In this document: positions 15,630-24,404 of the stretch, piece after piece
How positions within the stretch are numbered: the stretch's first letter is position 1
Layout: each line of letters opens with the position of its first letter
Position numbers and translations under genes: made by a program
Assembly (NCBI GenBank): GCA_963761905.1
Contig: CAVXIQ010000008.1
Span: 434,001-498,000, forward strand
Origin: Gaiellasilicea sp963761905
GTDB taxonomy: Bacteria > Actinomycetota > Thermoleophilia > Gaiellales > Gaiellaceae
Length of the DNA: 64,000 nucleotides
Direction of reading: 5' to 3'
The notes under the pieces: model-generated
Seen by the model: the letters and a program-made list of their open reading frames with translations, nothing else
Told to the model about the DNA's origin: nothing
The model's database searches: none

Positions 15630-17308
15630 GCGGGGGAGACGCCCGGGCCTACCGAGCCGAGCCTTCCGGCGACGAGCGCGTCTGCCGCGCCGGCGCTGCG
15701 CGTGTCCTGGGTGACGGCGCCGAGGAAGTCGGCCCGCTCGAGCGCGAGGAGCCGGACCGGGGTGCGAGCGGTCACGGTGGCGGTCCGCGGTACGTCGCGC
15801 AGGAGCGCGATCTCGCCGAAGCCGTCGCCGGCCTCGAGCACGACCGGGCCCTGACCGGCATCGGCCTCGACCGTGCCCTCCTCGAGCAGGTAGAAGCGCG
15901 CTCCCTCCTCGCCCAGCCGGATGATCGTGTCGCCTGCCTCAGCCGTCTCGGCGACGAGCCGGCCGGCCAGGTGCTCGAGCGTGGACGGCGGCAGCGGGGC
16001 GAAGATCGGATGTTGCGCCAGGAGCGCCAGCCGCTCGGGCGCGACGCGGGAGCCGACGGAGACCGCAGCGAGCCTGGTCGAGGAGAGGAGTACGAGCGTC
16101 GGCAGGAGCAGCCCCGCCACGACGAGGGCGGTCTTGATCCCGCTCAGCTCGATCAGGAGCGGCGCCAGTAGCGCACCGGCGCCGAGTGAGGCCAGCAGGA
16201 TGCTTTCGAGCACGCCGAAGACGCGTGCCAGGACCTCGTCCGGCACTGCCCGTTGCATCAGGGTGAGCGCGCTGATGTCCGTAAGCGTGTTCCCGATCCC
16301 GCAGACGACGAGCAGCGCGAGAACCACAGCGGGCTCGCTCGTCAGCGCGACGAGCGCGAGCGGGCCGCCGTAGAGCGCCACCCCGAGCCCGAAGTCGAGC
16401 GCCAGCCTGCCGCGGGCGGCAAGCGTCAGAGCGACGAACGCCCCGAGCAGGCCGCCGATCCCGACCGCCGAGTTGAGGAAGCCGACGCCGGCCTCGCCGA
16501 TCTCCAGGAGCTCGAGCCCGGTGACCACGACGAGGACGCCGAAAGCACCGGCCACGAGCGTCTGCGCGGAATAGAGAGCGACGACGAGCCGAAGCCCGCG
16601 ATCCGACGCGAGCGCCTGGAAGCCGGCGCTCAGCTCCTCCGAGAACGGCGGCCGCGCCGGCCGCTCGGCGGCCGGGCGTGGAGGCGCGACCTCCGTGCGG
16701 ATCCGGGCAACGAGGAGCGCCGACCAGAGGAAGCTCACGCCGTTGACCGCGAAGACCACCTCGGCGTTCGTCGCCGCGAGCAGGAGCCCGCCGAGCGCCG
16801 GCCCGAGGAAGCTGCCCACGCTCTCGACGGTCGAGGAGGCGACGTTCGCGGCGCTCAGCTCCTGTGGATTTCGGGCGAGCGAGGGGAGCAGGGCGGCCTG
16901 GGCGGGCCGAAACGCCGTGCCGACGACGCTGGCGAGCCCGGCCGCGGCGTAGACGAGAGGCGCCGGGCCATCCCAGAAGATCGTCAGCGCCGCGACTCCC
17001 ATCAGCGGAGCCCGGATCAGATCCGCCGCGATCATCACGCGCTCGCGCCGGAAGCGGTCGGCCGCGATCGCGACGACCGGCGCCGCGAGTGCCGACGGCA
17101 GGAGCCGGATCACCGCGACGACACCGACGGCAGCAGGGCCGCCCTGACCGTAGGCGTAGACGGCGAGCGCGACCGAGTACGACCAGTTGCCGACCACGGA
17201 GCCCATCCACGCCAGCTGGATCCGGCGGAGATTCGGGTTCCGGAACGTGGCCGCGAGCGACCCGTAGGTGCCGCTGAGTCGAGTGGCGAGCGCCCGCACG
17301 AGCGCCAC
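15626..17308 (-). CDS. MFS transporter with C-terminal cyclic-nucleotide-binding domain
   Basis: 560 residues from GTG 17308 (VALVRALATRLSG), chosen because AATACT lies 6 nt upstream; an ATG one codon earlier is the alternative. The first ~430 residues form a 12-helix major facilitator unit (NWSYSVALAVYAYGQGG, the DRFRRERVM loop). The last ~120 residues are a cNMP-binding domain (HPIFAPLPPSTLEHLA, EEGARFYLLEEGTVEAD, AGDGFGEIALLRDVPRTATV). The GEIALLRDVPRTATV phosphate cassette, with Glu and Arg, is well kept, so cyclic nucleotide could gate transport. It lies near a nucleotide cyclase and two more cNMP-binding proteins. Confidence 0.88.
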   Translation of the reverse strand: MALVRALATRLSGTYGSLAATFRNPNLRRIQLAWMGSVVGNWSYSVALAVYAYGQGGPAAVGVVAVIRLLPSALAAPVVAIAADRFRRERVMIAADLIRAPLMGVAALTIFWDGPAPLVYAAAGLASVVGTAFRPAQAALLPSLARNPQELSAANVASSTVESVGSFLGPALGGLLLAATNAEVVFAVNGVSFLWSALLVARIRTEVAPPRPAAERPARPPFSEELSAGFQALASDRGLRLVVALYSAQTLVAGAFGVLVVVTGLELLEIGEAGVGFLNSAVGIGGLLGAFVALTLAARGRLALDFGLGVALYGGPLALVALTSEPAVVLALLVVCGIGNTLTDISALTLMQRAVPDEVLARVFGVLESILLASLGAGALLAPLLIELSGIKTALVVAGLLLPTLVLLSSTRLAAVSVGSRVAPERLALLAQHPIFAPLPPSTLEHLAGRLVAETAEAGDTIIRLGEEGARFYLLEEGTVEADAGQGPVVLEAGDGFGEIALLRDVPRTATVTARTPVRLLALERADFLGAVTQDTRSAGAADALVAGRLGSVGPGVSPA

Positions 17309-17314
17309 CATCTC

Positions 17315-17320
17315 AGTATT
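17315..17320 (-). promoter_or_regulatory. -10 element of the MFS-cNMP gene
   Basis: AATACT on the minus strand, 6 nt before GTG 17308. Confidence 0.45.
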
Positions 17321-17433
17321 TGTTGCGAATCGGAAGAGGCTGATGGAAGATGAGCGACCAGTTCTGCGTCTAGTGGTCGAGCGCCGACCAGAAGGCGCAC
17401 GAAAACGACACCAGCCAACGAAGGGAGCGGGAA

Positions 17434-17604
17434 ATGTCGGACAAGCTGCGAGATGGCGAGCGTGACGGCGAGATTCAGTCGGAGGAGACGACCCAGGATG
17501 AGTCGGACGACTTCGTGGCCCATCGGGACGTCGAGCGCGACATCGAGCGCGACGACAGCAGCGGGCTCCCGAACCGGGACGACGCCGGCCGCAACATCGA
17601 CTGA
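17434..17604 (+). CDS. Small acidic, probably disordered protein
   Basis: 56 residues, ATG preceded by GAAGGGAGCGGGAA. The sequence is almost wholly charged or polar (MSDKLRDGERDGEIQSEETT, then DVERDIERDDSS and NRDDAGRNID). It is followed at once by a strong terminator, which together with the ribosome site supports a real monocistronic gene. No known domain. The composition resembles small stress-related hydrophilic proteins, but that is only a guess. Confidence 0.6.
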   Translation: MSDKLRDGERDGEIQSEETTQDESDDFVAHRDVERDIERDDSSGLPNRDDAGRNID

Positions 17605-17622
17605 GTAACCACCGCACGAACG

Positions 17623-17657
17623 GAAGCCGGGGCAGCAGGACTCCTTGCCCCGGCTTC
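17623..17657 (+). terminator. Intrinsic terminator after the small acidic protein
   Basis: GAAGCCGGGGCA and TGCCCCGGCTTC form a perfect 12-bp stem with an 11-nt loop, followed by GTGCTTCT. Confidence 0.75.
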
Positions 17658-17682
17658 GTGCTTCTAAGGGCTTGAGTTAGGG

Positions 17683-17750
17683 CGAAAGCTTGACATTTAC
17701 TACGAAAGCTTGACTTTTGGGGCTATAAAGGTCGATCCTTGACATGTCAA
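17683..17750. promoter_or_regulatory. Regulatory region with a 12-bp direct repeat and a palindrome
   Basis: CGAAAGCTTGAC occurs at 17683-17694 and 17703-17714, exactly 20 bp apart (two helical turns), and TTGACATGTCAA at 17739-17750 is a perfect palindrome. TTGACA/TTGACT hexamers lie inside these units and TATAAA at 17724, but no -35/-10 pair has standard spacing. This looks like an activator or repressor site controlling the downstream secreted protein. Confidence 0.5.
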
Positions 17751-17791
17751 TGCGGCCTTGCGGCCTGGAGGGATAAGAGGTGGGAGAAGTG

Positions 17792-18410
17792 ATGAGAAGG
17801 AAGCGATCGATGATTCTCGCGCTGGCCGCGAGCGCGGCTCTCGCGATCGGGGTCACTGCTGCGTGGGCCGGTTTCCCGAATATGCGGCAAGCGGACTCGA
17901 CGTTCGTCGCGGGCACAGTGACGAAGGGCGGCGGCAAGACCACGACGAGTGCTCGCACGCTGGCTGCTGTCGCGCCGTCGGCGGCGCAGACGTACTCAGC
18001 CGGCGACGATCTACGTGCACTTCAGGGCGACGGGCGTCAACGGCTCGCCGACGTTCACGCCGTACGCCGCGGGCACGCAGGCCTGGGCCTGCGCGAACTC
18101 GGGCGGCGGCTGGCCTGCCGACCCGAAGAAGTTCGTCGGTCCAGCTCAGGTCTCCGGGTCGCAGCTCTCGCTGTCGGCCGACCGGAACGGCAGACTCATC
18201 TACACCGGGGATGGGCTGGCGATCACGTTCGCCCCTCCGAGTGGCTTCGCCTGCCCGACCGGTCAGACGGCGCTCCTCGTCGGGCTGACCCTGACGAGGC
18301 TCTGGATCGTCGTCAGCCTCGACGGTGCGACGCAGACGACCGAGGTCGACTATCCGACGTCGGCCGGTTGGGTGGGGAACGTCTACACCCGCGCCGGCTA
18401 CCCCGGCTAG
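17792..18410 (+). CDS. Secreted protein of unknown function (frameshifted)
   Basis: The ATG at 17792 follows GTGGGAGAAG. MRRKRSMILALAASAALAIG is a signal peptide with a charged start. A one-base insertion near 17999 separates the N-terminal part from ATIYVHFRATGVNGSPTFTP..., which runs to TAG at 18410. Joined, the product is ~205 residues. The C-terminal domain has paired Cys (AWACANSGG and GFACPTGQT) and a beta-rich look, with a closing WVGNVYTRAGYPG. I do not recognise a family. It is followed by a strong terminator and preceded by an elaborate control region, so it is probably a highly regulated exported protein. Confidence 0.6.
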
Positions 18411-18434
18411 CACCTCCGTCCCACCGCTTCACGG

Positions 18435-18463
18435 GCCCGGCGAGGATTCATTCCTCGCCGGGC
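18435..18463 (+). terminator. Terminator hairpin after the secreted protein gene
   Basis: GCCCGGCGAGGA and TCCTCGCCGGGC form a perfect 12-bp stem with a 5-nt loop. No long U-run; the next promoter begins 8 nt later. Confidence 0.6.
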
Positions 18464-18470
18464 TCCGTCG

Positions 18471-18476
18471 TACACT
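18471..18476 (+). promoter_or_regulatory. -10 element of leaderless cyclase gene
   Basis: TACACT, 6 nt before ATG 18483. Confidence 0.6.
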
Positions 18477-18482
18477 GGCGTC

Positions 18483-21400
18483 ATGGCCTTCTGCTCCAGT
18501 TGCGGTTCGGAGAACGGCGCCGGCGCGCGCTTTTGCCAGCAGTGCGGGTCGGCCCTCGCCGTCGGCTGCTCCGGCTGCGGGGCGGAGCTCGTTCCCGGCG
18601 CGAAATTCTGCGCCCAGTGCGGGACGCCGGTCGCCGGGGGACCGGCTCCCACGCCGGGCGCTCCCGCTTCGCAGCTGACGGGCGCGCGCTCGCTCGCGGT
18701 CGACTCCCGACGGACGGTAACGATGCTCTTCTGCGACGTCACGGGCTCGACCGCGCTCGGCGAGCGGCTCGATCCGGAGTCGATGCGACAGGTGATGTCG
18801 CGCTACTTCGGCGAGGCCACGCAGGTGATCGAGCGACACGGCGGCACGCTCGAGAAGTTCGTGGGCGACGCGATCATGGCCGCGTTCGGGATCCCGGTTC
18901 TCCACGAGGACGACGCCATTCGGGCGGTTCGCGCGGCTGCGGAGATGCGAGATGCCCTCGCGATCCTGAACGTCGAGTTCGAGCGGGACTGGGGTGTCCG
19001 GATCCAGGTTCGGACGGGCGTCAACACCGGCGAAGTCGTGGCGGGCGACATCGCCGGCGGGAGCACGTTCGCGACGGGCGACACGGTCAACGTCGCCGCC
19101 CGGCTCGAGCAGGCGGCGCCGCCCGGAGAGGTGTTGATCGGCGAGGCGACATATCGGCTCGTCCGCGACGCAGTGACGGTCGAGGCGGTCGAGCCGCTCG
19201 CCGCCAAGGGCAAGAGCGAGCCGCTTCCCGCGTATCGCCTGCTCGCGGTCGACTCGGATGCGCCGGGGCGCGCGAGGCAGCTGAACTCGCCGATCATCGG
19301 GCGCGAGGCCGAGCTGGGGCGGCTGGTCGAGGCGTTCGAGCGCACGGCGACCAGCGCGGCGTGCGAGATCGTGACGGTGCTGGCTCCCGCCGGCGCGGGC
19401 AAGTCGCGGCTGACGAAGGAGTTCGTGGAGCGGGTCGAGGATCGCGCGACCGTGCTCCAGGGCCGCTGCATCCCTTACGGAGAGGGGATCACGTACTTCC
19501 CGCTCGCGATCATGCTCAAGAGCCTCGCCGGAATCGACGACGACGAGACTCGCGAGGAGGCACGCGCGAAGCTGGCCGAGCTGACGGCGGACACCGACGA
19601 GGGACGGCTCGTCGCGACGCGCCTTGCAGGGGCGATCGGGCTCGACGACGTGCTCGGGCGACCTGAGGAGATCTCGTGGGCGGTGCGGCGGCTGCTCGAG
19701 ACCCTCGCGCAGGAGCACCCGGTCGTCGTCGTGTTCGACGACATCCACTGGGCCGAGCCGGCGTTCCTGAACCTGATCGAGTACCTCGCCGCTTTCAGCC
19801 GCGGCGCGCCGATCCTGATCCTGTGTCCGGCTCGGCCCGAGCTCGCCGAGACGGTGCCGACGTGGGCGACTTCGCTGACCAACGCGAGCTCGATCGTGCT
19901 CGAGCCGCTCGGCGCGAAGCAATGCGAGTTGCTCGTCGCCAACCTGCTCGGCGAGGACGTCGCCAGAGATCTCGGTGCGAAGGTCGTCGCCGCGGCCGAG
20001 GGCAATCCGCTCTTCGTCGAGGAGATGCTGCGGATGCTGATCGACGACGGGCTGCTCACGAAGCGGAACGATCGCTGGGAGGCCGACGTCGAGCTCGGGG
20101 GAGCCGTGATCCCGCCTTCGATCGAGGCACTGCTGTCGGCTCGGCTCGACCGGCTCGCGCCGCGGGAGCGCGCGATCGTCCAGCGGGCGGCCGTGATCGG
20201 CCGCGTCTTCGGCTGGGAGGCGGTCGTGAGCCTCTCGCCCGACGCGGAGCGCGCAGAGGTGGGTGCGAGCCTCCAGGAGTTGATGCGCAAGGAGATCGTG
20301 ATGCCGGAGGCGGACGGGGTCGGCGGCGAGGATGCGTTCCGCTTCAGCCACATCCTGATCCGCGACGCCGCGTATCGCGGGATCCCGAAGGAGACCCGGG
20401 CGGTCGTCCACGCCGGCTTCGCCACGTTCCTCGAGGAGCGCGTGGGCGAGCGGGCGGCGGAGTACGACGAGATCATCGGCTACCACCTCGAGCAGGCGTA
20501 CGAGCAGCGCCTCGGGCTCGGACCGGCCAGCGCGACCTCCCAGGCGCTGCGCGAACGCGGTCGCGCAAAGCTGTGGAGCGCCGGCCAGCGGGCGCTCCTT
20601 CGCGGCGACCTGGCGGCGGGGGTCAATCTCTTCGAGCGGGCGATGCGGCTCGGCGAGCAGGGCGACGACGACCGGACGGAGATCGTCAGTCGCCTCGCGA
20701 GCGTCCTGCTCCAGCTCGGCCAGCTCGACGAGGCCGATGCGCTGCTCGAGCAGGCGTACGAGCAGGCCGCGTCCCTGGGTGACGTCGCGAACGCGACGCG
20801 CGCCGCGATCGGACGGGAGTTCGTGCGGCTCCAGACGAACGCCGACGGCAAGACGAAGGAGGCGGCTCAGGTCGCCGAACGGGCGATCCCGCTCTTCGCG
20901 GAGCGGGGCGACGATCTCGGCCTGGCCCGTGCCTGGCGGCTCCGGAGCGAGGTCGATCGGATCGCCTGCCGGTTCGGGGCGAAGGACGAGGCGCTCGAGC
21001 AGGCGCTGCTCCACGCCCGTCGCTCCGGGGACGAGCGCGAAGCGGCCGAGATCCGGTTGTGGCTCGCGTCGGGGCTCCTCTACGGCCCCACCCCGGTGCG
21101 GAAGGCGATCGCGCGGTGCAACGAGATGCTCGAAGAGAGTCGCGGCGTCCGCTGGATGGAAGCCTCGGGCCTCGGCATCCTCGCCTATCTGGAGGCGATG
21201 CTCGATCACACCGACGAGGCGCGGGAGCTCTACGGCCGAACGCGCGCCATCTACGAGGAGTTGGGGATGACGTTCGCGATCGCGGCGCGGTCGTTCATCC
21301 CTGCGGGAATCGAGACGATGGCCGGCAATCCGGCGGGCGCCGAGCAGGAGCTGCTCGCCGGCTACGAGGCGCTGGAGGCGATCGGCGAGACGGAGCTCCG

Positions 21401-21809
21401 CTCGACCGTCGCCGCGTCGCTCGCGGAGAACTATGCGTCCGAGGGTCGCGACGACGAGGCCGAGGAGTACAGCCGGATCAGCGAGAACATCGCGGCCAGC
21501 GACGACTTCGGCTCGCAGATCCTCTGGCGAGGTGCCCGGGCCCGGGCGCTGGCGCGGCGCGACGGCGATCCCGCCGCTGAAGAACTCGCTCGCGAAGGCG
21601 CCGCTCTGGCGGCGACGACGGACTGTCTCAGCCTGCACGGCGGCGCCCTGCTCGATCTCGCCGAGACGCTGACCTTCCTCGGTCGTGCCGCGGAGACGCC
21701 GCAGCTGCTCGACGAGGCGACGGCGCTCTTCGAACAGAAGGAGGATCTTGCGTCGCTGAGGCGCGTGGCTCGGGTCGCGTCGGCGTCGGAGGCGGCGGCG
21801 ACGCGGTGA
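18483..21809 (+). CDS. Class III nucleotide cyclase-AAA ATPase-TPR protein with zinc ribbons
   Basis: 1108 residues. Two double-Cys zinc ribbons at 4-21 and 29-46 (CSSCG...CQQCG, CSGCG...CAQCG). A class III cyclase domain follows at ~80-250 with VTMLFCDVTGSTALGERL (metal Asp) and LEKFVGDAIMAAFG (second metal Asp). An AAA/NACHT-like ATPase comes next, with Walker A LAPAGAGKSRLTKEF near 301-315 and Walker B-like VVVFDDIHWAEP near 415. A long C-terminal TPR-like helical repeat region runs from ~680 to 1108. This is the multidomain architecture common in actinobacteria and probably makes cAMP or cGMP in response to a partner bound by the TPR part. The gene overlaps the patatin-cNMP gene. Confidence 0.9.
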   Translation: MAFCSSCGSENGAGARFCQQCGSALAVGCSGCGAELVPGAKFCAQCGTPVAGGPAPTPGAPASQLTGARSLAVDSRRTVTMLFCDVTGSTALGERLDPESMRQVMSRYFGEATQVIERHGGTLEKFVGDAIMAAFGIPVLHEDDAIRAVRAAAEMRDALAILNVEFERDWGVRIQVRTGVNTGEVVAGDIAGGSTFATGDTVNVAARLEQAAPPGEVLIGEATYRLVRDAVTVEAVEPLAAKGKSEPLPAYRLLAVDSDAPGRARQLNSPIIGREAELGRLVEAFERTATSAACEIVTVLAPAGAGKSRLTKEFVERVEDRATVLQGRCIPYGEGITYFPLAIMLKSLAGIDDDETREEARAKLAELTADTDEGRLVATRLAGAIGLDDVLGRPEEISWAVRRLLETLAQEHPVVVVFDDIHWAEPAFLNLIEYLAAFSRGAPILILCPARPELAETVPTWATSLTNASSIVLEPLGAKQCELLVANLLGEDVARDLGAKVVAAAEGNPLFVEEMLRMLIDDGLLTKRNDRWEADVELGGAVIPPSIEALLSARLDRLAPRERAIVQRAAVIGRVFGWEAVVSLSPDAERAEVGASLQELMRKEIVMPEADGVGGEDAFRFSHILIRDAAYRGIPKETRAVVHAGFATFLEERVGERAAEYDEIIGYHLEQAYEQRLGLGPASATSQALRERGRAKLWSAGQRALLRGDLAAGVNLFERAMRLGEQGDDDRTEIVSRLASVLLQLGQLDEADALLEQAYEQAASLGDVANATRAAIGREFVRLQTNADGKTKEAAQVAERAIPLFAERGDDLGLARAWRLRSEVDRIACRFGAKDEALEQALLHARRSGDEREAAEIRLWLASGLLYGPTPVRKAIARCNEMLEESRGVRWMEASGLGILAYLEAMLDHTDEARELYGRTRAIYEELGMTFAIAARSFIPAGIETMAGNPAGAEQELLAGYEALEAIGETELRSTVAASLAENYASEGRDDEAEEYSRISENIAASDDFGSQILWRGARARALARRDGDPAAEELAREGAALAATTDCLSLHGGALLDLAETLTFLGRAAETPQLLDEATALFEQKEDLASLRRVARVASASEAAATR

Positions 21810-23497
21810 CGGACACGGCGGTCTCGAGCGCGGACGCCCTCGGCGCGGCTCCGCTGCTGCGTGGCGCTTCCGCCTCGGCGGTCGAGCAGCTCCGCGACGC
21901 GGGCAGCGAGCGGCGAGTTGCGGCCCGCGACTGGCTCTTCCACGCGGGCGAGCCTTCGGACAAGCTCTTCGTCGTCCTCACGGGCCGGCTCCAGGCGGTC
22001 GATGCGGACGGTCGGGTTCTTCGCGAGCTCGGCGTCGGCGCAGCCCTCGGCGAGCTCGGGCTCCTGACCGGGTCGCCGCGTTCCGCCTCGGTGCGCGCCG
22101 TCCGCGACTGCCGGCTGCTCGAGATCGACGCCGAGCACTTCGCCCGGCTGGTGGAGGAGGACGGCGGTCTTGCCGCCTCGATCGCGCGAGAGCTTGCCCG
22201 CCAGCTCCAGGCGAGCGGCGGGCTCGACCTGCCGGAGGTGCGGCCTTCGGTTTTCGCTGTCGTCTCTGCCGACCGGAGCGAGTTGCGTGACCTCTCGGTG
22301 GCCCTCGCTCGGGCGCTCGGGGCCTTTGGAACGATCGCCACGCTCGACGGGGCCGGCGTGGAGGTGGAGGAGTACGGGCCGGCTCTCGACCGGGCGGAGC
22401 GCGAGTTCGACCACGTGCTCCTGGTCGAGGGAGCCGAGCCGACCTGGACCGAGTTCTGTCGCCGCCAGTGCGATCGCCTGCTGGTCGTCGTGAGCAACGA
22501 GCTGCCAGGCCCCGAGTGGGACGGCGGAACCGAAGAGCGCGAGCTCCTGTTCGTCGGCAGCTCGGAGGAGACGATCGAGCGCTGGCTCGACGCGGTGCCG
22601 GCTCGCACGCACCACGTGGTCTCGACCGGTTCGGAGTTCACCGCCGGGATCGAGCGCGTCGCGCGGCGCCTGACCGGTCACTCGATGGGTCTCGTGTTCT
22701 CCGGGGGCGGTGCCCGCGGGCTCGCCCACATCGGCGCCCTCTCCGCCCTCACGGACGCCGGTTTCGCGTTCGACCGGATCGGCGGCTGCAGCATGGGCTC
22801 GTTCATCGCCGCGATGGCGGCCGTCGGCCACGACGCGGAGGAGATCCAAGCGACCTGTGCCCGCGAGCTCGTTCGCCGCTCGCCCTTCAACGACTACACG
22901 CTGCCACGCGTCTCGCTGATCCGGGCGCGCAAGGCGGGCGCGATGCTCGAGCGCGTCTTCGGCTCGGCCCTAATGGAAACGCTCGAGCGGCCGCTTTTCA
23001 CCGTCAGCGCCGATCTGTTGTCGAGCCTCGTCGTCGTGCACCGGCGGGGCTCGATCATCGAGGCGGTCGGCGCCAGCATGAACCTGCCCGGACTCGTGCC
23101 GCCGCTTCGGCGCGCCGGACGTCTACTCGTGGACGGCGGCGTGCTCAACAACCTGCCCGTCGACCACATGGCCGAGATGCGCGAAGGCCCGATCGTCGCA
23201 GTCGATGTGGTCCGGAGGATTGACGGGGCGGGGGACCTCGAAGCGGCGCTGCCGTCGATCACGGAGACGCTCGCCAGGGCCACGGTGCTCGGCTCCGTCG
23301 AGCGGGCGGAGCGCAATCGCGCCCTTGCGCTCGTGCTCATCACTCCGGAAGTGCAGGGAATCGCGCTTCGAGAGTGGTCGGCGCTCGATGCCGCAGTCGA
23401 CGCGGGCCGCCGGGCGACCGAACGAGCACTCGAGGCCGGCGGCGCGGACGCCCTGCGTGCCGCGCTGACTGGACCGACGCTGGGCGGAATCGCGTAG
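21806..23497 (+). CDS. Patatin-like phospholipase with N-terminal cNMP-binding domain (NTE-type)
   Basis: 563 residues from a GTG overlapping the cyclase stop. cNMP-binding domain at ~15-135 (LLRGASASAVEQL, GAALGELGLLTGSPRSASV). Middle linker region. Patatin domain from ~293: GLVFSGGGARGLAHIGAL (oxyanion Gly-rich loop), nucleophile in GCSMGSF near 327, and catalytic Asp in DGGVLNNLP near 441. Same order as mycobacterial and eukaryotic neuropathy-target-esterase homologues. It is coupled to the cyclase, so local cyclic nucleotide probably controls lipid hydrolysis. Confidence 0.9.
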   Translation: MTDTAVSSADALGAAPLLRGASASAVEQLRDAGSERRVAARDWLFHAGEPSDKLFVVLTGRLQAVDADGRVLRELGVGAALGELGLLTGSPRSASVRAVRDCRLLEIDAEHFARLVEEDGGLAASIARELARQLQASGGLDLPEVRPSVFAVVSADRSELRDLSVALARALGAFGTIATLDGAGVEVEEYGPALDRAEREFDHVLLVEGAEPTWTEFCRRQCDRLLVVVSNELPGPEWDGGTEERELLFVGSSEETIERWLDAVPARTHHVVSTGSEFTAGIERVARRLTGHSMGLVFSGGGARGLAHIGALSALTDAGFAFDRIGGCSMGSFIAAMAAVGHDAEEIQATCARELVRRSPFNDYTLPRVSLIRARKAGAMLERVFGSALMETLERPLFTVSADLLSSLVVVHRRGSIIEAVGASMNLPGLVPPLRRAGRLLVDGGVLNNLPVDHMAEMREGPIVAVDVVRRIDGAGDLEAALPSITETLARATVLGSVERAERNRALALVLITPEVQGIALREWSALDAAVDAGRRATERALEAGGADALRAALTGPTLGGIA

Positions 23498-23500
23498 ATT
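23495..23500 (+). promoter_or_regulatory. -10 element of leaderless cNMP-binding gene
   Basis: TAGATT, 8 nt before ATG 23509; it overlaps the stop of the upstream gene. Confidence 0.5.
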
Positions 23501-23508
23501 CGCCGCTG

Positions 23509-23925
23509 ATGCAGCTCCGCAAGAACGCGAAGGTCGAGATGCTGAGGCGGGTGCCGCTCTTCGCCCAGTGCTCCAAGAAGGAGCTCGAGGAGATCGCCGG
23601 CGTGACCGACGAGCTGCAGCTCGCCGACGGGAGCGAGCTGACGCGCGAGGGGGCCCGCGGCAGGGAGTTCTTCGTCGTGATCGACGGCGAGCTCGAGGTG
23701 CGCCGGAACTCGCGGAAAGTGGCAACCCTCGGCCGCGGCGACTTCGTCGGCGAGATGGCGCTGATCACGGGGAAACCCAGGAACGCGACCGTGACGACCA
23801 AGGGGCCCGCGCGCGCGCTCGTGATCACCGACCGAGTCTTCACCCGGCTGCTCCTCGCCTCCCCGACGATTCAGCTGAAGATCATGCGGGAGCTCGCCGA
23901 GCGCGTTCCCGATTCCGGCCACTGA
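23509..23925 (+). CDS. Stand-alone cyclic-nucleotide-binding protein
   Basis: 138 residues: a single cNMP-binding domain (MLRRVPLFAQCSKKELEEIA, REFFVVIDGELEVRR, GDFVGEMALITGKPRNATV) with a short C-terminal helix. The phosphate-binding cassette has Glu and Arg in place. There is no DNA-binding domain, so it is not a Crp. It likely acts as a sensor subunit. Third such domain within 8.5 kb. Confidence 0.85.
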   Translation: MQLRKNAKVEMLRRVPLFAQCSKKELEEIAGVTDELQLADGSELTREGARGREFFVVIDGELEVRRNSRKVATLGRGDFVGEMALITGKPRNATVTTKGPARALVITDRVFTRLLLASPTIQLKIMRELAERVPDSGH

Positions 23926-23929
23926 ATCG

Positions 23930-24011
23930 TTGGCGCAAGCTGAGCATCCGCAGGGCGGACGCTCAGCGCGCGAAGATCCCTAAAGGGTCGCTCCGCTCCC
24001 GGCTCATGTCC
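23930..24011 (+). repeat. 82-nt structured repeat, copy 1
   Basis: Constant start TTGGCGCAAG (23930-23939). Variable stem CTGAGCATCCG / CGGACGCTCAG (23940-23950, 23956-23966) with one A-C mismatch. Constant 45-nt end beginning CGCGCGAAGA, containing a small CCCT/AGGG hairpin and ending GGCTCATGTCC. The same arrangement occurs at 48970-49052 with a different but equally paired stem. Confidence 0.75.
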
Positions 24012-24037
24012 GTGACAGATGCCGGATCGAGATCGGC

Positions 24038-24238
24038 CTAGGTCTCGTCGTCCCGCGCGTCGAGCCGCTTCTCGAAATCGCGGCGCAGCAGCTCGCCGTC
24101 GGCGAGCACGTCGAATCGGGGCCGGCGCGGCGGCAGCTTGACGACCTTCACGTCGTGACCGCGCTCACCGTGGCACCGTGCGTAGGCGGCCGCCTCGTCG
24201 AGCGAGGGAAGCGTCGAGCGTCGGCCGGGCAGGCGCAT
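24038..24238 (-). CDS. Small conserved-looking hypothetical protein
   Basis: 66 residues (MRLPGRRSTLPSLDEAAAYA, then RCHGERGHDVKVVKLPPRR and FDVLADGELLRRDFEKRLDA). The balanced composition with a beta strand (DVKVVKL) and terminal helix suggests a small folded protein. No known family can be named. It ends near the 82-nt repeat and starts just beyond the candidate small-RNA terminator. Confidence 0.55.
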   Translation of the reverse strand: MRLPGRRSTLPSLDEAAAYARCHGERGHDVKVVKLPPRRPRFDVLADGELLRRDFEKRLDARDDET

Positions 24239-24274
24239 GCGGTACTGGTATCACGGCTGTGCCGGGGACAAAAG

Positions 24275-24301
24275 GCGACGGAGCCCGAGGGGCTCCGTCG
24301 C
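24275..24301 (-). terminator. Intrinsic terminator of the candidate small RNA
   Basis: GCGACGGAGCCC and GGGCTCCGTCGC pair perfectly over 12 bp with a 3-nt loop; on the minus strand the stem is followed by CTTTTGT. Confidence 0.7.
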
Positions 24302-24398
24302 TGCTTGGATGGGCGTCCGCTCTAGGGGAGAGACAGCGCCCGTTCCCCCGCCTCGGCCGAAGCCGAGTGGAGCTGTGCAAAAACTCTTTGGAGTAGTC
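24275..24398 (-). ncRNA. Candidate structured small RNA
   Basis: On the minus strand a TATACT (24410-24405) could start a ~125-nt transcript ending in a strong terminator. Inside are CTCGGC-TTCG-GCCGAG, a perfect stem with a UUCG-type tetraloop, and a nested GGGCG...CTCT-CCCCT-AGAG...CGCCC stem. No open reading frame of note and no SRP, tmRNA or RNase P hallmark. Sits between tRNA-Gln and a small protein gene. Confidence 0.45.
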
Positions 24399-24404
24399 GC
24401 GAGA

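Noticed and set aside
18429..21638. Long minus-strand frame opposite the cyclase gene
   Set aside because: Antisense shadow; the plus frame has zinc ribbons, cyclase and Walker motifs.
24275..24398. Signal recognition particle RNA or tmRNA
   Set aside because: No GGAAGCAGC-type SRP loop and no tRNA-like ends.
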